Position numbers and translations under genes: made by a program. A DNA stretch of 64,000 nt, taken from NCBI RefSeq assembly GCF_022129235.1, contig NZ_JADQAI010000007.1, positions 62,001-126,000 of the forward strand, written 5' to 3'. Each line of letters starts with the position of its first letter. Within the stretch, counting starts at the first letter, position 1. This document shows, one piece after another, positions 1 to 7,536 of the stretch. The notes beneath the pieces were generated by a model. The model made no database searches and was not told where the DNA came from. It saw only the letters and a list, made by a program, of their open reading frames with translations. Origin of the DNA: Psychrobacter sp. Ps6 (GTDB lineage Bacteria; Pseudomonadota; Gammaproteobacteria; Pseudomonadales; Moraxellaceae).

Positions 1-364
1 CCCACACTCGGTACGTGCCGCTGCCAAAGTATTGGCTGCACAAACGGGTACGCAAGTGATGGTGTTGGGTGATATCGGCGAGCTAGGAGAGGCGGCAGTT
101 AGTGAGCATCAAAGCCTCGGCCGTACTATCGCGACCACAGGTATCGATGTGCTGCTCTGTGTTGGTGAATATGCCAAGGCTACCGTTGCTGGTGCGAAAG
201 AAATTGCTGATATTAATGCTCATGCATTCGCAGACAAAGACAGTTTATTACAGTATTTACAGCCGTATTTGCAAGCGCAACAAGCTAAGCCTTGTACTGT
301 GTTATTCAAAGGCTCGCGTTCCATGACAATGGAAACACTTATTCATGCGCTAGTAGAGGAGTAG
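1..364 (+). CDS. murF: UDP-N-acetylmuramoyl-tripeptide--D-alanyl-D-alanine ligase, C-terminal part
   Basis: Only the last 121 codons are in the window; the reading frame is already open at position 2 and the start lies upstream. The first visible residues, PHSVRAAAKVLA, resemble the Asn-Pro-x-Ser region that opens the C-terminal domain of Mur ligases, and the following VLGDIGELGE and VLFKGSRSM segments are typical of MurF. MurF adds D-Ala-D-Ala to the UDP-MurNAc-tripeptide in the cytoplasm, the last step before MraY moves the precursor to the membrane. The stop is 3 bases before the GTG start of mraY, so the two genes are surely co-transcribed. Identification rests on these motifs and on the partner gene. 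Confidence 0.93.
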   Translation, partial: PHSVRAAAKVLAAQTGTQVMVLGDIGELGEAAVSEHQSLGRTIATTGIDVLLCVGEYAKATVAGAKEIADINAHAFADKDSLLQYLQPYLQAQQAKPCTVLFKGSRSMTMETLIHALVEE

Positions 365-367
365 GCG

Positions 368-1486
368 GTGTTAGTTTGGTTGTTTGGCTGGCTTGGCCAG
401 TATTATACGCCGTTTTCTGCGGTTTCTTCGTTGACGTTGCGAGCGCTGCTTGCGGTGGTCACTGCCCTTGCATTTAGTATGTTTTTTGGTGGGCGTGTCA
501 TTCAGCACTTACGGTCACTCAAATACGGTCAGGCCATTCGCAATGATGGGCCTCAATCGCATCTGGTCAAGACCGGTACGCCAACCATGGGCGGGGTATT
601 GATTCTCAGTGCTATTGGCGTATCGACCCTGCTATGGGCACGTTTGAACAATCCTTATGTGTGGATTTTGCTCGTTGTTATGGTGATCTTTGGTGCTGTA
701 GGTTGGGCGGATGATTGGCTCAAAATCAAGTACAAAGATCCCAAAGGTCTGATTGCGCGAAAGAAATATTTTTGGTTATCGATGGGTGCATTATTCGTCG
801 GCGTCTCTTTATACTACATCGCCACACTACAGCCGGATATCAACACCACTCGCGAGATGCAGGACTTGTTGATACCGATCTTTAAAGATTGGATGATTCC
901 ATTTTCGGTAGTGCCTTTTGGTATTGGTTTTATTATCTTTACCTATTTTGTGATCAATGGTGCGTCCAATGCGGTTAACTTAACGGATGGCTTGGATGGC
1001 TTGGCAATCCTACCAGTAGTGCTGGTCGCAGCAGGCTTAGGTGCGATGGCTTATGTATCGGGCGATGTGCGCTTTGCGGATTATTTGCACGTTCCGTATA
1101 TTCCCTACAACTCTGAAGTCATTATCGTTTGTGGCGCCATGGTCGGGGCGGGTCTTGGCTTTTTGTGGTTCAACGCGCATCCTGCACAAGTATTTATGGG
1201 TGATGTGGGCGCATTGGCACTGGGTGCGATGCTCGGTACGATTGCCGTGATGACGCGACAAGAGATTGCCTTTGCCATTATGGGCGGTCTATTTGTCGCT
1301 GAAGCGCTATCAGTAATGCTGCAAGTTGGCTCTTATAAATTGCGCAAAAAACGCGTTTTCCGTATGGCTCCGCTGCATCATCATTTTGAAGAAATTGGCT
1401 GGAAAGAAACGCAGGTGGTGACGCGGTTTTGGATTATCGCTATTATTCTCGTCATTCTTGGGCTAATGACCTTGAAGCTGCGTTAG
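368..1486 (+). CDS. mraY: Phospho-N-acetylmuramoyl-pentapeptide-transferase MraY
   Basis: A 372-residue polytopic membrane enzyme, the usual length for MraY. It transfers phospho-MurNAc-pentapeptide to undecaprenyl phosphate to make lipid I on the inner face of the cytoplasmic membrane. Visible hallmarks are GTPTMGG near residue 70, the Asp pair in [16 protein letters not shown] around 115-116, [10 protein letters not shown] near 203, and the His triad PLHHHFE close to the C terminus. The start is GTG at 368, with GAGGAG about 7 bases upstream inside the end of murF. An intrinsic terminator follows directly, so murD and ftsW, which usually come next, are not part of this transcript. Confidence 0.97.
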   Translation: MLVWLFGWLGQYYTPFSAVSSLTLRALLAVVTALAFSMFFGGRVIQHLRSLKYGQAIRNDGPQSHLVKTGTPTMGGVLILSAIGVSTLLWARLNNPYVWILLVVMVIFGAVGWADDWLKIKYKDPKGLIARKKYFWLSMGALFVGVSLYYIATLQPDINTTREMQDLLIPIFKDWMIPFSVVPFGIGFIIFTYFVINGASNAVNLTDGLDGLAILPVVLVAAGLGAMAYVSGDVRFADYLHVPYIPYNSEVIIVCGAMVGAGLGFLWFNAHPAQVFMGDVGALALGAMLGTIAVMTRQEIAFAIMGGLFVAEALSVMLQVGSYKLRKKRVFRMAPLHHHFEEIGWKETQVVTRFWIIAIILVILGLMTLKLR

Positions 1487-1526
1487 AAAAACAAGCCTCA
1501 AATATACCTAATTTTCCTGCTTAGAA

Positions 1527-1557
1527 GCCATCTCAATGAGTATTGAGGTGGCTTTTT
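1527..1557 (+). terminator. Intrinsic terminator after mraY
   Basis: An 11-bp stem, GCCATCTCAAT paired with ATTGAGGTGGC (one T-G wobble), with a GAGT loop and followed by TTTTTA. It lies 40 bases after the mraY stop. Confidence 0.85.
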
Positions 1558-1620
1558 ATCGTTTAAGGCACACGAAATTTGTTAAAATGCGGGTCATATT
1601 GCTATGACTTTGAGATACCT

Positions 1621-2565
1621 GTGTCCTTATTTATTTGTCCACTTTGCCAGTCACCACTACAGCCAGCTGCAGATACGTGGCGCTGTGATGGTAGTTTACA
1701 CCCCAAGCAAACCTCACACCCGTTTGATGTGGCTCGCCAAGGTTACGTCAACCTGTTGCCTGTACAGCAGAAGAAATCAAAAGCACCTGGCGACAGTCAA
1801 GAATCTATCAATGCCCGCAAACGATTTTTGAACCATGGTCACTATGCACCGTTACAAAATCTGATTGTCCAAAAGATGGCAGCGTTACTGTCAAAAAGTG
1901 AGGCGACAGAGGCGAAGGATACTCAGTCTGTGAATTGGCTTGATATTGGCTGCGGCGAAGGCTACTACACGCAAGCAATGGCACAACTGGGCTCGGATAT
2001 TATAGATACTCTCATAGCGGCGGATATCAGCAAACCTGCATTAGTGGAATTGGCTAAAGTGAGTAAAGCAGCAGGTCGTCTTTGGTATCAACAAAATGAG
2101 AGTAGCGCTGCCAAAACGACGGCGATTTATCCGCTAGTGACCAGCGCCGCGCATCTACCGTTACGCTCTCGTAGTGTGACGGGTATTAGCAGTATTTTTA
2201 GTCCTATTTTGCCTGAAGCGTTTGCTGAAGTATTGGCTGATGATGGATATTTAATCATTGCTAAACCAGATGCCGGACACTTAGCGACGATGCGTGATGC
2301 TTTGTTTGATGACGTGCGTGAGCATGATTCTGATAAGTTTTTACACGAATTGGCACCATACTTTACGTTGCTTGGGACTGATAATGTCAGTACAGAGATG
2401 ACATTATCAACGGATGATTTGGCTGATTTAATGACCATGACCCCATATGCCTATCGCGCACGTAGTGAAAAAAGACAAGCGTTGCTGACAGCAGTAGAGA
2501 AAGCATCATTTAAAACAGAGGCAAAATTCGTGGTTTATATTTTGCAAAAAAAAGCGTTAAGTTGA
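1621..2565 (+). CDS. rlmA: 23S rRNA (guanine-N1)-methyltransferase, RlmA family
   Basis: A predicted 314-residue SAM-dependent methyltransferase. With the GTG start at 1621 the protein begins with a zinc-binding module, Cys6, Cys9, Cys22 and His26, spaced as in E. coli RlmA, followed by ARQGYVNLLP, which is strongly conserved in the family. The SAM-binding loop LDIGCGEGYYT is around residues 107-117. RlmA methylates G745 of 23S rRNA; I infer the same target here. A longer frame opens at TTG 1579, but the zinc module would then be internal, so 1621 is preferred. The gene is convergent with the YdcF-like gene and has no obvious operon partner. Confidence 0.88.
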   Translation: MSLFICPLCQSPLQPAADTWRCDGSLHPKQTSHPFDVARQGYVNLLPVQQKKSKAPGDSQESINARKRFLNHGHYAPLQNLIVQKMAALLSKSEATEAKDTQSVNWLDIGCGEGYYTQAMAQLGSDIIDTLIAADISKPALVELAKVSKAAGRLWYQQNESSAAKTTAIYPLVTSAAHLPLRSRSVTGISSIFSPILPEAFAEVLADDGYLIIAKPDAGHLATMRDALFDDVREHDSDKFLHELAPYFTLLGTDNVSTEMTLSTDDLADLMTMTPYAYRARSEKRQALLTAVEKASFKTEAKFVVYILQKKALS

Positions 2566-2600
2566 GCGCCTTTTAATATTTTTGTTACGGTATCCATTAA

Positions 2601-3398
2601 TCAGTATTCTTGTAGTAGCCAACCGCTACCAAAGGCAAAATACTCTCGAAACCATGCATTGTAGCGAATAGACAATGGGGTTGGACTGGCAAGCGTGATT
2701 GGTTGCGTATAACCTTGATGGCGAGCTATAGCGGCCGCGCGGATAGTATGAAAATCGCTGGTGACAATCGCGATGGATGCCTCTTTATCAATACCATGCC
2801 GTTCAAGTATGACTTGGCTGTACGCCAAATTCTCCTCAGTACTGGTGCTTTTACCTTCTTGATAAATACGATCTAGTGGAATATCATGTGCTTGCTGCAA
2901 GTAAGTCGCCATGATGTCCGCCTCACTGCGCGTGCGCTCATAGCCCACACCGCCACTCGTAATAATGAGCGCCTGTGGCTGCTGCTCGATCAGTCGTGCT
3001 GCTGTATCCAAGCGACTAGCTAAGGTGGGGGTAGGCTTACCATCGACCGTCCCAGAACCGAGTACAATAATAGCTGCTACAGGTGGCAAATCTTGTCTGC
3101 CCTGGGCAATTTGCTGCTGCAATGAATAAACAAAGACCAAAAAGCTGGCGAGCCATAACCCAAACATCAGCCACAATCCGTACCAAACACGCCGCAATAA
3201 AGGATTGTTGGAAAGTATTTTCGTAATTAAGGGCGCAAACAGTCCATGCCCTACAAAAACCACGCCTATCAAAAAAGGCAGCACTGTACCAAAATTGACC
3301 TTATCAACGGCAATCAAAGTAACGCAGTCGATAATTAGTATCGCCCCAATTACAGTTAATAAAACACGTAATAACCCACACATAAATTTGTTATCCAA
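2601..3398 (-). CDS. YdcF/SanA-type DUF218 membrane protein
   Basis: A 265-residue protein with three predicted N-terminal membrane segments (about residues 8-28, 36-58 and 70-93) and a DUF218 domain from about 107 to 250. The domain opens with AIIVLGSGTVDGKPTPTLASR, contains the GGVGYERTRSEADIM and ESTSTEEN-like segments (here GKSTSTEENLAYS) and ends in a TSDFHTIRAAAIAR helix, all typical of the family. Relatives include E. coli YdcF, SanA and ElyC, tied to envelope integrity and undecaprenyl phosphate metabolism. The exact substrate is unknown. Convergent with rlmA, with only 35 bases between the stops. Confidence 0.8.
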   Translation of the reverse strand: MDNKFMCGLLRVLLTVIGAILIIDCVTLIAVDKVNFGTVLPFLIGVVFVGHGLFAPLITKILSNNPLLRRVWYGLWLMFGLWLASFLVFVYSLQQQIAQGRQDLPPVAAIIVLGSGTVDGKPTPTLASRLDTAARLIEQQPQALIITSGGVGYERTRSEADIMATYLQQAHDIPLDRIYQEGKSTSTEENLAYSQVILERHGIDKEASIAIVTSDFHTIRAAAIARHQGYTQPITLASPTPLSIRYNAWFREYFAFGSGWLLQEY

Positions 3399-3723
3399 TC
3401 AGCGCTGATAGAATAGTTGCGCTGTGTATAGTTGTCAGATGCTAATCGATATAAATTAGTTGTACGGTTGGGAAAATCATCATATAGAGATTGGTGGGTT
3501 CAATGAATACCAGCCAATAGTACAACTCTGTAGCTTTCTACCGTTTAGTGTGTGAATACGCTTAGCAGTGGTAACAATCGCAACCTTTCTTCAAGTTTCA
3601 TAAAGCTACTTAATACGAGAACCAGTTATCATTTTCTTTGTCGATAGAGCGATGCTTTATCGTGATACTTCATAAGGTATCTTTAATCATAATTTATTAA
3701 TATGAATTAAATTAGGAAAAACA
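3399..3723. other. Structured intergenic region between divergent genes
   Basis: The 325-bp gap separates the divergent starts of the YdcF-like gene and the small secreted protein. It holds a nested inverted repeat at 3468-3527: outer arms AGTTGTAC (3468-3475) and GTACAACT (3520-3527), inner arms ATTGGTGGG (3490-3498) and CCAGCCAAT (3510-3518), the latter with one wobble and one mismatch. The remainder is AT-rich and must contain the promoters of both genes; I could not pick a convincing -35/-10 pair. Confidence 0.5.
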
Positions 3724-3984
3724 ATGAAAAAGATAATAGTAAGTTCGATTCTAGCCGCTACTGCTTGTTTGTCGATGGTTGGTCAAGCCAATGCTGCACC
3801 AAATTATTCACAACATCATGCGTCTCAAGTACAACACCAAAAACATGGTAACAAGGCAGATAGTAAGCATAAAGTTGTCAAAAATAAGGCGAAGGATTCT
3901 CACGATAGATCAAAGGCGGCAGCTGCTAAATATAAGGTGAAAGGTAAATATCAAGGTAAAAATGCTCACGAACATCGTTCTTAA
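3724..3984 (+). CDS. Small secreted Lys/His-rich protein, function unknown
   Basis: An 86-residue protein with a clear signal peptide: MKK, a hydrophobic stretch and a QANA-A cleavage site after residue 24. The predicted mature chain has 62 residues, of which 13 are Lys and 8 are His, almost no hydrophobic residues and no Cys, so it should be an unfolded, very basic periplasmic or secreted peptide. The start is preceded by TTAGGAAAAACA, a reasonable ribosome site. I do not recognise a family. The composition would fit binding of metal ions, nucleic acid or anionic lipopolysaccharide, but this is inference. It is followed by its own terminator and then by a PepSY protein gene. Confidence 0.72.
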   Translation: MKKIIVSSILAATACLSMVGQANAAPNYSQHHASQVQHQKHGNKADSKHKVVKNKAKDSHDRSKAAAAKYKVKGKYQGKNAHEHRS

Positions 3985-4002
3985 AACTAACCTTCGATAA
4001 TC

Positions 4003-4036
4003 CAAAAATGGCGCCTTAAATGGGCGTCATTTTTTA
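4003..4036 (+). terminator. Terminator after the Lys/His-rich protein gene
   Basis: The imperfect stem AAAATGGCGCC / GGGCGTCATTTT with a short loop runs into a T tract, 20 bases after the stop at 3984. Confidence 0.7.
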
Positions 4037-4050
4037 ATAGTATATATAAT

Positions 4051-4086
4051 AAAAAAAGAGACCATTCATTGGTCTCTTTTTTTTTC
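4051..4086. terminator. Bidirectional terminator hairpin
   Basis: AAAGAGACCA and TGGTCTCTTT form a perfect 10-bp stem around ATTCAT, flanked by A7 on one side and T8 on the other. It stands only 15 bases after another terminator-like hairpin, so the small gene upstream ends in a tandem pair. Confidence 0.85.
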
Positions 4087-4412
4087 GTTAATTTCTCATA
4101 CTGAATTTTATTTCGGGTCATTTCACCGTTAACCAATCTCAAAATATTGAACGGATTCTCATCCTTTAATGCTTCTGGTAATAAGTTTTGGGGTTAGTTT
4201 TGATGTTTCCTATATGTTGAAAAGTAGCAAACAATTTGTCCACGCTTTGACATAGTTACAAAATACTTTACCTTGTAAACACAACACAAGTTACGTTTTA
4301 TCAGCATAATTCATTTAGACAGAACACGGCGGATTGTGTCACCATCTTTCACGACATTATTTCAGTAAATAACGATCTCGATAACATATCTGGAAAACCC
4401 GAAGGCCTTATT
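4087..4412. other. AT-rich intergenic region before the PepSY gene
   Basis: A gap of 326 bases between the bidirectional terminator and the PepSY gene. No ORF with a ribosome site and no repeat was found; it presumably carries the PepSY gene promoter. Confidence 0.4.
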
Positions 4413-4973
4413 ATGAAAAACATATCAACGTCAAAAAAATTATTAGCAATAGCCTTGAGTGTCGCTACCCTTAACGTGGTTGCTATTCCAATGAGCCAAG
4501 CCGCTACGTCAATGAATGAAACCGTCGCGGCTTCGCAGAGTAAAATCAGCCTAGAGCAAGCGATGGTTCTCGCCAATAAGGCGGTAGCAGGCAATATTAT
4601 TAGTGCAGGCTTTGATCAAGAAGATCGTATGGAAAATAACCATTATGAGATTAAAATTATTGCCAATAACAATGAGCAAGAAGTCATCATAAATGCCAAT
4701 ACAGGCGAAGTGATAAAAGATAAGATGGAGCGTTTAGATAGAGATGACTTGGCCGAATATAACGCCATGAAACAAGCAAAAATTAGCCTATCGCAAGCCA
4801 TGAAAAGTGCCAATAAAACGCTAAACGGTACAGTGCTTGAAGCTGAGTTTGACATGGATGCTAATAAGCCTGTTTATAAGATTGAAATTGGTAAAGGCAA
4901 TCAAGTTCATGACGTCGTGGTCGATAGCATAACGGGTAAGGTCCTGAGTAGTCATGTGGATCATGACGATTAA
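4413..4973 (+). CDS. Periplasmic protein with two PepSY domains
   Basis: A 186-residue protein with a signal peptide (cleavage near SQA-A, residue 30) and two tandem PepSY-like repeats. The first is about residues 44-105 (ISLEQAMVLANKAVAG ... INANTGEVI), the second about 123-182 (ISLSQAMKSANKTLNG ... VDSITGKVL). PepSY modules are known as propeptide/inhibitor domains of M4 peptidases and as small periplasmic proteins of unknown role. No protease is adjacent. The C-terminal HVDHDD is His/Asp-rich. The two repeats share the same ISL-QAM-AN start, so the gene probably arose by internal duplication. Confidence 0.83.
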   Translation: MKNISTSKKLLAIALSVATLNVVAIPMSQAATSMNETVAASQSKISLEQAMVLANKAVAGNIISAGFDQEDRMENNHYEIKIIANNNEQEVIINANTGEVIKDKMERLDRDDLAEYNAMKQAKISLSQAMKSANKTLNGTVLEAEFDMDANKPVYKIEIGKGNQVHDVVVDSITGKVLSSHVDHDD

Positions 4974-4999
4974 TTATTGATAGACTGTATCGATTTTTT

Positions 5000-5036
5000 G
5001 CCCCAAGCAACTTTTTAGTGGCTTGGGGTTTTTTAT
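5000..5036 (+). terminator. Terminator after the PepSY gene
   Basis: CCCCAAGC and GCTTGGGG form a perfect 8-bp GC-rich stem with a 12-base loop and run directly into TTTTTTAT. Confidence 0.88.
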
Positions 5037-5121
5037 GCACTATTTCTCATCATGAGCCAATATCATCGACAAGGCTGAATCATTCAGAATTGAAATATCA
5101 TCTATAGGTAAATAACAAGCA

Positions 5122-5143
5122 TAAAAAAAACGCTAGACGCGTT
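5122..5143 (-). terminator. Terminator of tRNA-Ser
   Basis: Read on the minus strand, AACGC-gtcta-GCGTT is followed by a run of seven T. It lies about 70 bases downstream of the tRNA 3' end. Confidence 0.65.
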
Positions 5144-5213
5144 ATTTATAAAGGGTTTAAGCAGTGTTTGGGACAGAGTAGGGCAAGATAGGAAAACTGA
5201 GGCTTAATAAGAT

Positions 5214-5304
5214 TGGCGGTGAAGGAGGGATTCGAACCCTCGATACGCTATGAACGTATACACACTTTCCAGGCGTGCGGTTTCAGCCACTCACCCACTT
5301 CACC
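5214..5304 (-). tRNA. tRNA-Ser (anticodon GGA)
   Basis: A 91-nt tRNA with the 3' CCA encoded. The acceptor arms GGTGAAG (5298-5304) and CTTCACC (5218-5224) pair fully; the discriminator is G; the T arm contains GGTTCGAATCC. The anticodon arm is CACGC-CTGGAAA-GTGTG, giving anticodon GGA, which reads UCC and UCU. The long variable arm (TATACG...CGTATC) is the class II mark of tRNA-Ser. Confidence 0.97.
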
Positions 5305-5320
5305 GTTTTTTGAACGCCTA

Positions 5321-5349
5321 AGTATAGCGGATACCATTTAAAATGTCAC
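5321..5349 (-). promoter_or_regulatory. Sigma-70 promoter of tRNA-Ser
   Basis: On the minus strand GTGACA (-35, 5344-5349) is followed after exactly 17 bases by TATACT (-10, 5321-5326). The predicted start of transcription would be about 10 bases before the mature tRNA 5' end. Confidence 0.7.
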
Positions 5350-5433
5350 GACTTGCACGCTATCTTTCTTTATTGCGAACTGCCTGCTAGGATAGCAGAT
5401 ACGCAATGATGAGTATAAATGGTTGAAAATTGA

Positions 5434-6327
5434 ATGATAAGTTTCCGTGAGCACACATATGGACTTAAACACAGCATACTAATGACTGTCATAACAGTTG
5501 TAATAGGTGTCACTCAGGCACATGCTGATGATTTCATGCAGTGTAGTCAATCCTTCTATGGCGGTATCTATCCTGAATTTACTAACACCAAGCTGAGTAA
5601 TAAGACACAAGCATTATGCATGGATGGCTTTGCCGTTATGTACTCTGGTGTATCACGCACACCGCTGTGGTCAGCAGAACATCTAGATCGCACACGTCTG
5701 CAGCAAGCCAAACAGATCGACCGTGAAGATAGCTTTCATGAAGAAAGCAAGCTTCCAGAATCAGCACGTGCTTCATTATCTGATTATTCGGGCTCTGGTT
5801 ATGATCGCGGGCACCTAGCACCAAATGCCGATATGGCAACGCGCAGCCAACAGTACGATAGCTTCAGTCTGGCCAATATTGCGCCGCAGTCACCACGTAA
5901 CAATCGTTATATTTGGCGTAATATTGAGTCTGCTACTCGGTATTTGACGCAGCAATATGGTGAGGTTTATACCATTACAGGTGTCGCATTTACCAATAAA
6001 AAAACCAAGCAGCTCGCCAATCGTGTGCTTGTACCCAGCCATTTTTTCAAAGCAGTGTATATACCCGCGACCAATCAGGCAGGGGTATATTACGCACCAA
6101 ATGACGAGTCAGAGCGCATCGATGTTATTAGTATTGATGAGTTGACCGCTGAAACTGGTATTGATGTCTTGCCGATGTTGGACATTCAAACTAAGCGAGA
6201 AGCATTTGATTTGCCGCTAAAGGCAGGTGAGAGCTCAGAGACAACTGATACGTCAGCTCAGGAGCCGGATTGGATGCTATTTGTCTGGGCTATTTTGGAG
6301 TGGTTACTTGCACAGCTAAAGGCATAG
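5434..6327 (+). CDS. Secreted DNA/RNA non-specific endonuclease (NUC family)
   Basis: A 297-residue nuclease of the Serratia NucA type. Residues 12-31 form a signal peptide-like segment ending in AHA-D. The catalytic motif DRGHLAPNAD lies at residues 124-133, His127 being the general base; NIAPQSPRNNRYIWRNIE at 148-165 supplies the metal-binding Asn. These enzymes need a divalent metal and cut single- and double-stranded nucleic acid outside the cytoplasm, for nutrition or clearing extracellular DNA. The last 20 residues are hydrophobic and Trp-rich (WMLFVWAILEWLL), an unusual C-terminal addition that might anchor the protein in a membrane. No immunity or inhibitor gene is adjacent. Confidence 0.9.
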   Translation: MISFREHTYGLKHSILMTVITVVIGVTQAHADDFMQCSQSFYGGIYPEFTNTKLSNKTQALCMDGFAVMYSGVSRTPLWSAEHLDRTRLQQAKQIDREDSFHEESKLPESARASLSDYSGSGYDRGHLAPNADMATRSQQYDSFSLANIAPQSPRNNRYIWRNIESATRYLTQQYGEVYTITGVAFTNKKTKQLANRVLVPSHFFKAVYIPATNQAGVYYAPNDESERIDVISIDELTAETGIDVLPMLDIQTKREAFDLPLKAGESSETTDTSAQEPDWMLFVWAILEWLLAQLKA

Positions 6328-6379
6328 AGCAAAACATAGAATACTTTTTGGGTTTTAAATACACCATAAGGATGAACAC

Positions 6380-6643
6380 ATGATTGACCCATTCGCCAAT
6401 GATCACCAAAGTATGCAGGTTGGTGATCTTGTTATCGAAAACCAAAAGGACAAAGTCATTATCTATGGTGATATAGACCTGACTTTGGATGCATCCGGAT
6501 ATGAACACGCTCAGCAATTGCATGAGCTAATGAGTCGGGTCATAAACGCATTTGAAAGCAAAAACCTTTATAATAATAATGGTGATAAGTCAAAAGAAAA
6601 TGATGACCAATCGGGCAGAGATATCGACAATCCCTTCTTATAA
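6380..6643 (+). CDS. Small hypothetical protein
   Basis: An 87-residue acidic cytoplasmic protein with no signal peptide or membrane segment. A good ribosome site (AAGGATGAACAC) precedes the ATG, 52 bases after the nuclease stop, so the two may be co-transcribed. The pattern VGDLVIENQKDKVIIYGDI suggests short beta strands, and the C terminus is hydrophilic (SKENDDQSGRDIDNPFL). I do not recognise a named family; I believe similar short proteins occur in Acinetobacter, but cannot verify this here. Confidence 0.6.
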   Translation: MIDPFANDHQSMQVGDLVIENQKDKVIIYGDIDLTLDASGYEHAQQLHELMSRVINAFESKNLYNNNGDKSKENDDQSGRDIDNPFL

Positions 6644-6903
6644 GTCTTTGATATGGTTTTATTTTATAGAAATAATAAAGTATAAAAAAATTACTAGGCA
6701 AAGTCGGAAAATTGCTTATAATGAGTCAAGACATCGCTTATGTCGCTCAAAATCTTTGACAAAGAGTTATGAGCAATATCGATAACCTACGCTTTATAAG
6801 TAGAGAATCGCAAAGCTTGTAATAAAAGATTCTAGCAAAGGATAAGCATAGGACATCAGAAACATAATGTTTCGAGCAACCATTGTATGAAGGGAGTCAA
6901 TCT

Positions 6904-7287
6904 ATGAAGTTATTTACAAAAACCACTTTGGCAGTTGCTGGTATTAGTGTTGCTAGTATGGCATTTGCCGCTGATCCATTAGCCAATACTACTTGGCAGA
7001 CATTTGATGAAGGTAAACCAAAAGGCACGGTGAAAATCACTGAATCTAATGGCGTACTAACCGGCAAACTCATTGCTGCCAATACAGAAAAAGGCAAACA
7101 ATATGTTGGTACGACGGTCATTAAAGGTCTGAAATCTGATGGTAACGGTAAATATAGTGGGGGTACGATTACTGATCCAGCAAAAGGTAAAGACTATCGT
7201 ATGACTGCAACTCTAAACGGTAACTCGTTAAACATAAAAGGTTATATCGGTCCATTCTCACGTAGCCAAGTATGGAAAAAGAAATAA
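6904..7287 (+). CDS. DUF2147-type secreted protein
   Basis: A 127-residue exported protein: signal peptide MKLFTKTTLAVAGISVASMAFA, then a small beta-rich domain with DPLANTTWQTFDEGKPKG near the start and YRMTATLNGNSLNIKGYIG close to the end. This arrangement (start of a WQT-D-GKPK strand, GK-Y-GGTI-DP-KGK-Y, L-G-YIG-F-RSQVW) is that of DUF2147, described in many proteobacteria without known function. ATG at 6904 is chosen because AAGGGAG lies 8 bases before it and the signal peptide begins there; an upstream start at 6883 lacks support. Confidence 0.82.
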   Translation: MKLFTKTTLAVAGISVASMAFAADPLANTTWQTFDEGKPKGTVKITESNGVLTGKLIAANTEKGKQYVGTTVIKGLKSDGNGKYSGGTITDPAKGKDYRMTATLNGNSLNIKGYIGPFSRSQVWKKK

Positions 7288-7327
7288 ATCTATAAAAACC
7301 TAACTATCAAGTCCCAACTTGACAGAT

Positions 7328-7367
7328 AAAAATCCCGCATTACCGAAAGGTTTTGCGGGATTTTTTA
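7328..7367 (+). terminator. Terminator after the DUF2147 gene
   Basis: AAATCCCGCA paired with TGCGGGATTT, followed by a T tract, 41 bases after the stop. Confidence 0.85.
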
Positions 7368-7415
7368 TACTTCTTATTTTATCGTTTTAAGAAAGGGGGA
7401 TTGCTTGATGACTAA

Positions 7416-7460
7416 GGCGTGTCCCTATTTAGTGAAAAACGTTTGAGTTAGGGACACGCC
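7416..7460. repeat. Perfect 12-bp inverted repeat GGCGTGTCCCTA / TAGGGACACGCC
   Basis: The arms are at 7416-7427 and 7449-7460, separated by 21 AT-rich bases. It has no T tract on either side and sits between the terminators of two convergent genes. It could be a remnant of a small mobile element end or a REP-like element. Confidence 0.55.
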
Positions 7461-7472
7461 CTAAAATAATAA

Positions 7473-7503
7473 ACGCTGATACTACGGTAAATAGTATCAG
7501 CGT
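7473..7503 (-). terminator. Terminator of amtB
   Basis: ACGCTGATACTA (7473-7484) and TAGTATCAGCGT (7492-7503) form a perfect 12-bp stem with a 7-base loop. On the minus strand it is followed by TTTATTATTTT. Confidence 0.82.
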
Positions 7504-7536
7504 ATCGCACGATAGGGTTTAGACTATTGAGAGATC

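Noticed and set aside
6552-6785. Plus-strand frame overlapping the 87-residue hypothetical gene
   Set aside because: Lacks a ribosome site and has low-complexity basic composition; the overlapping frame is better supported.
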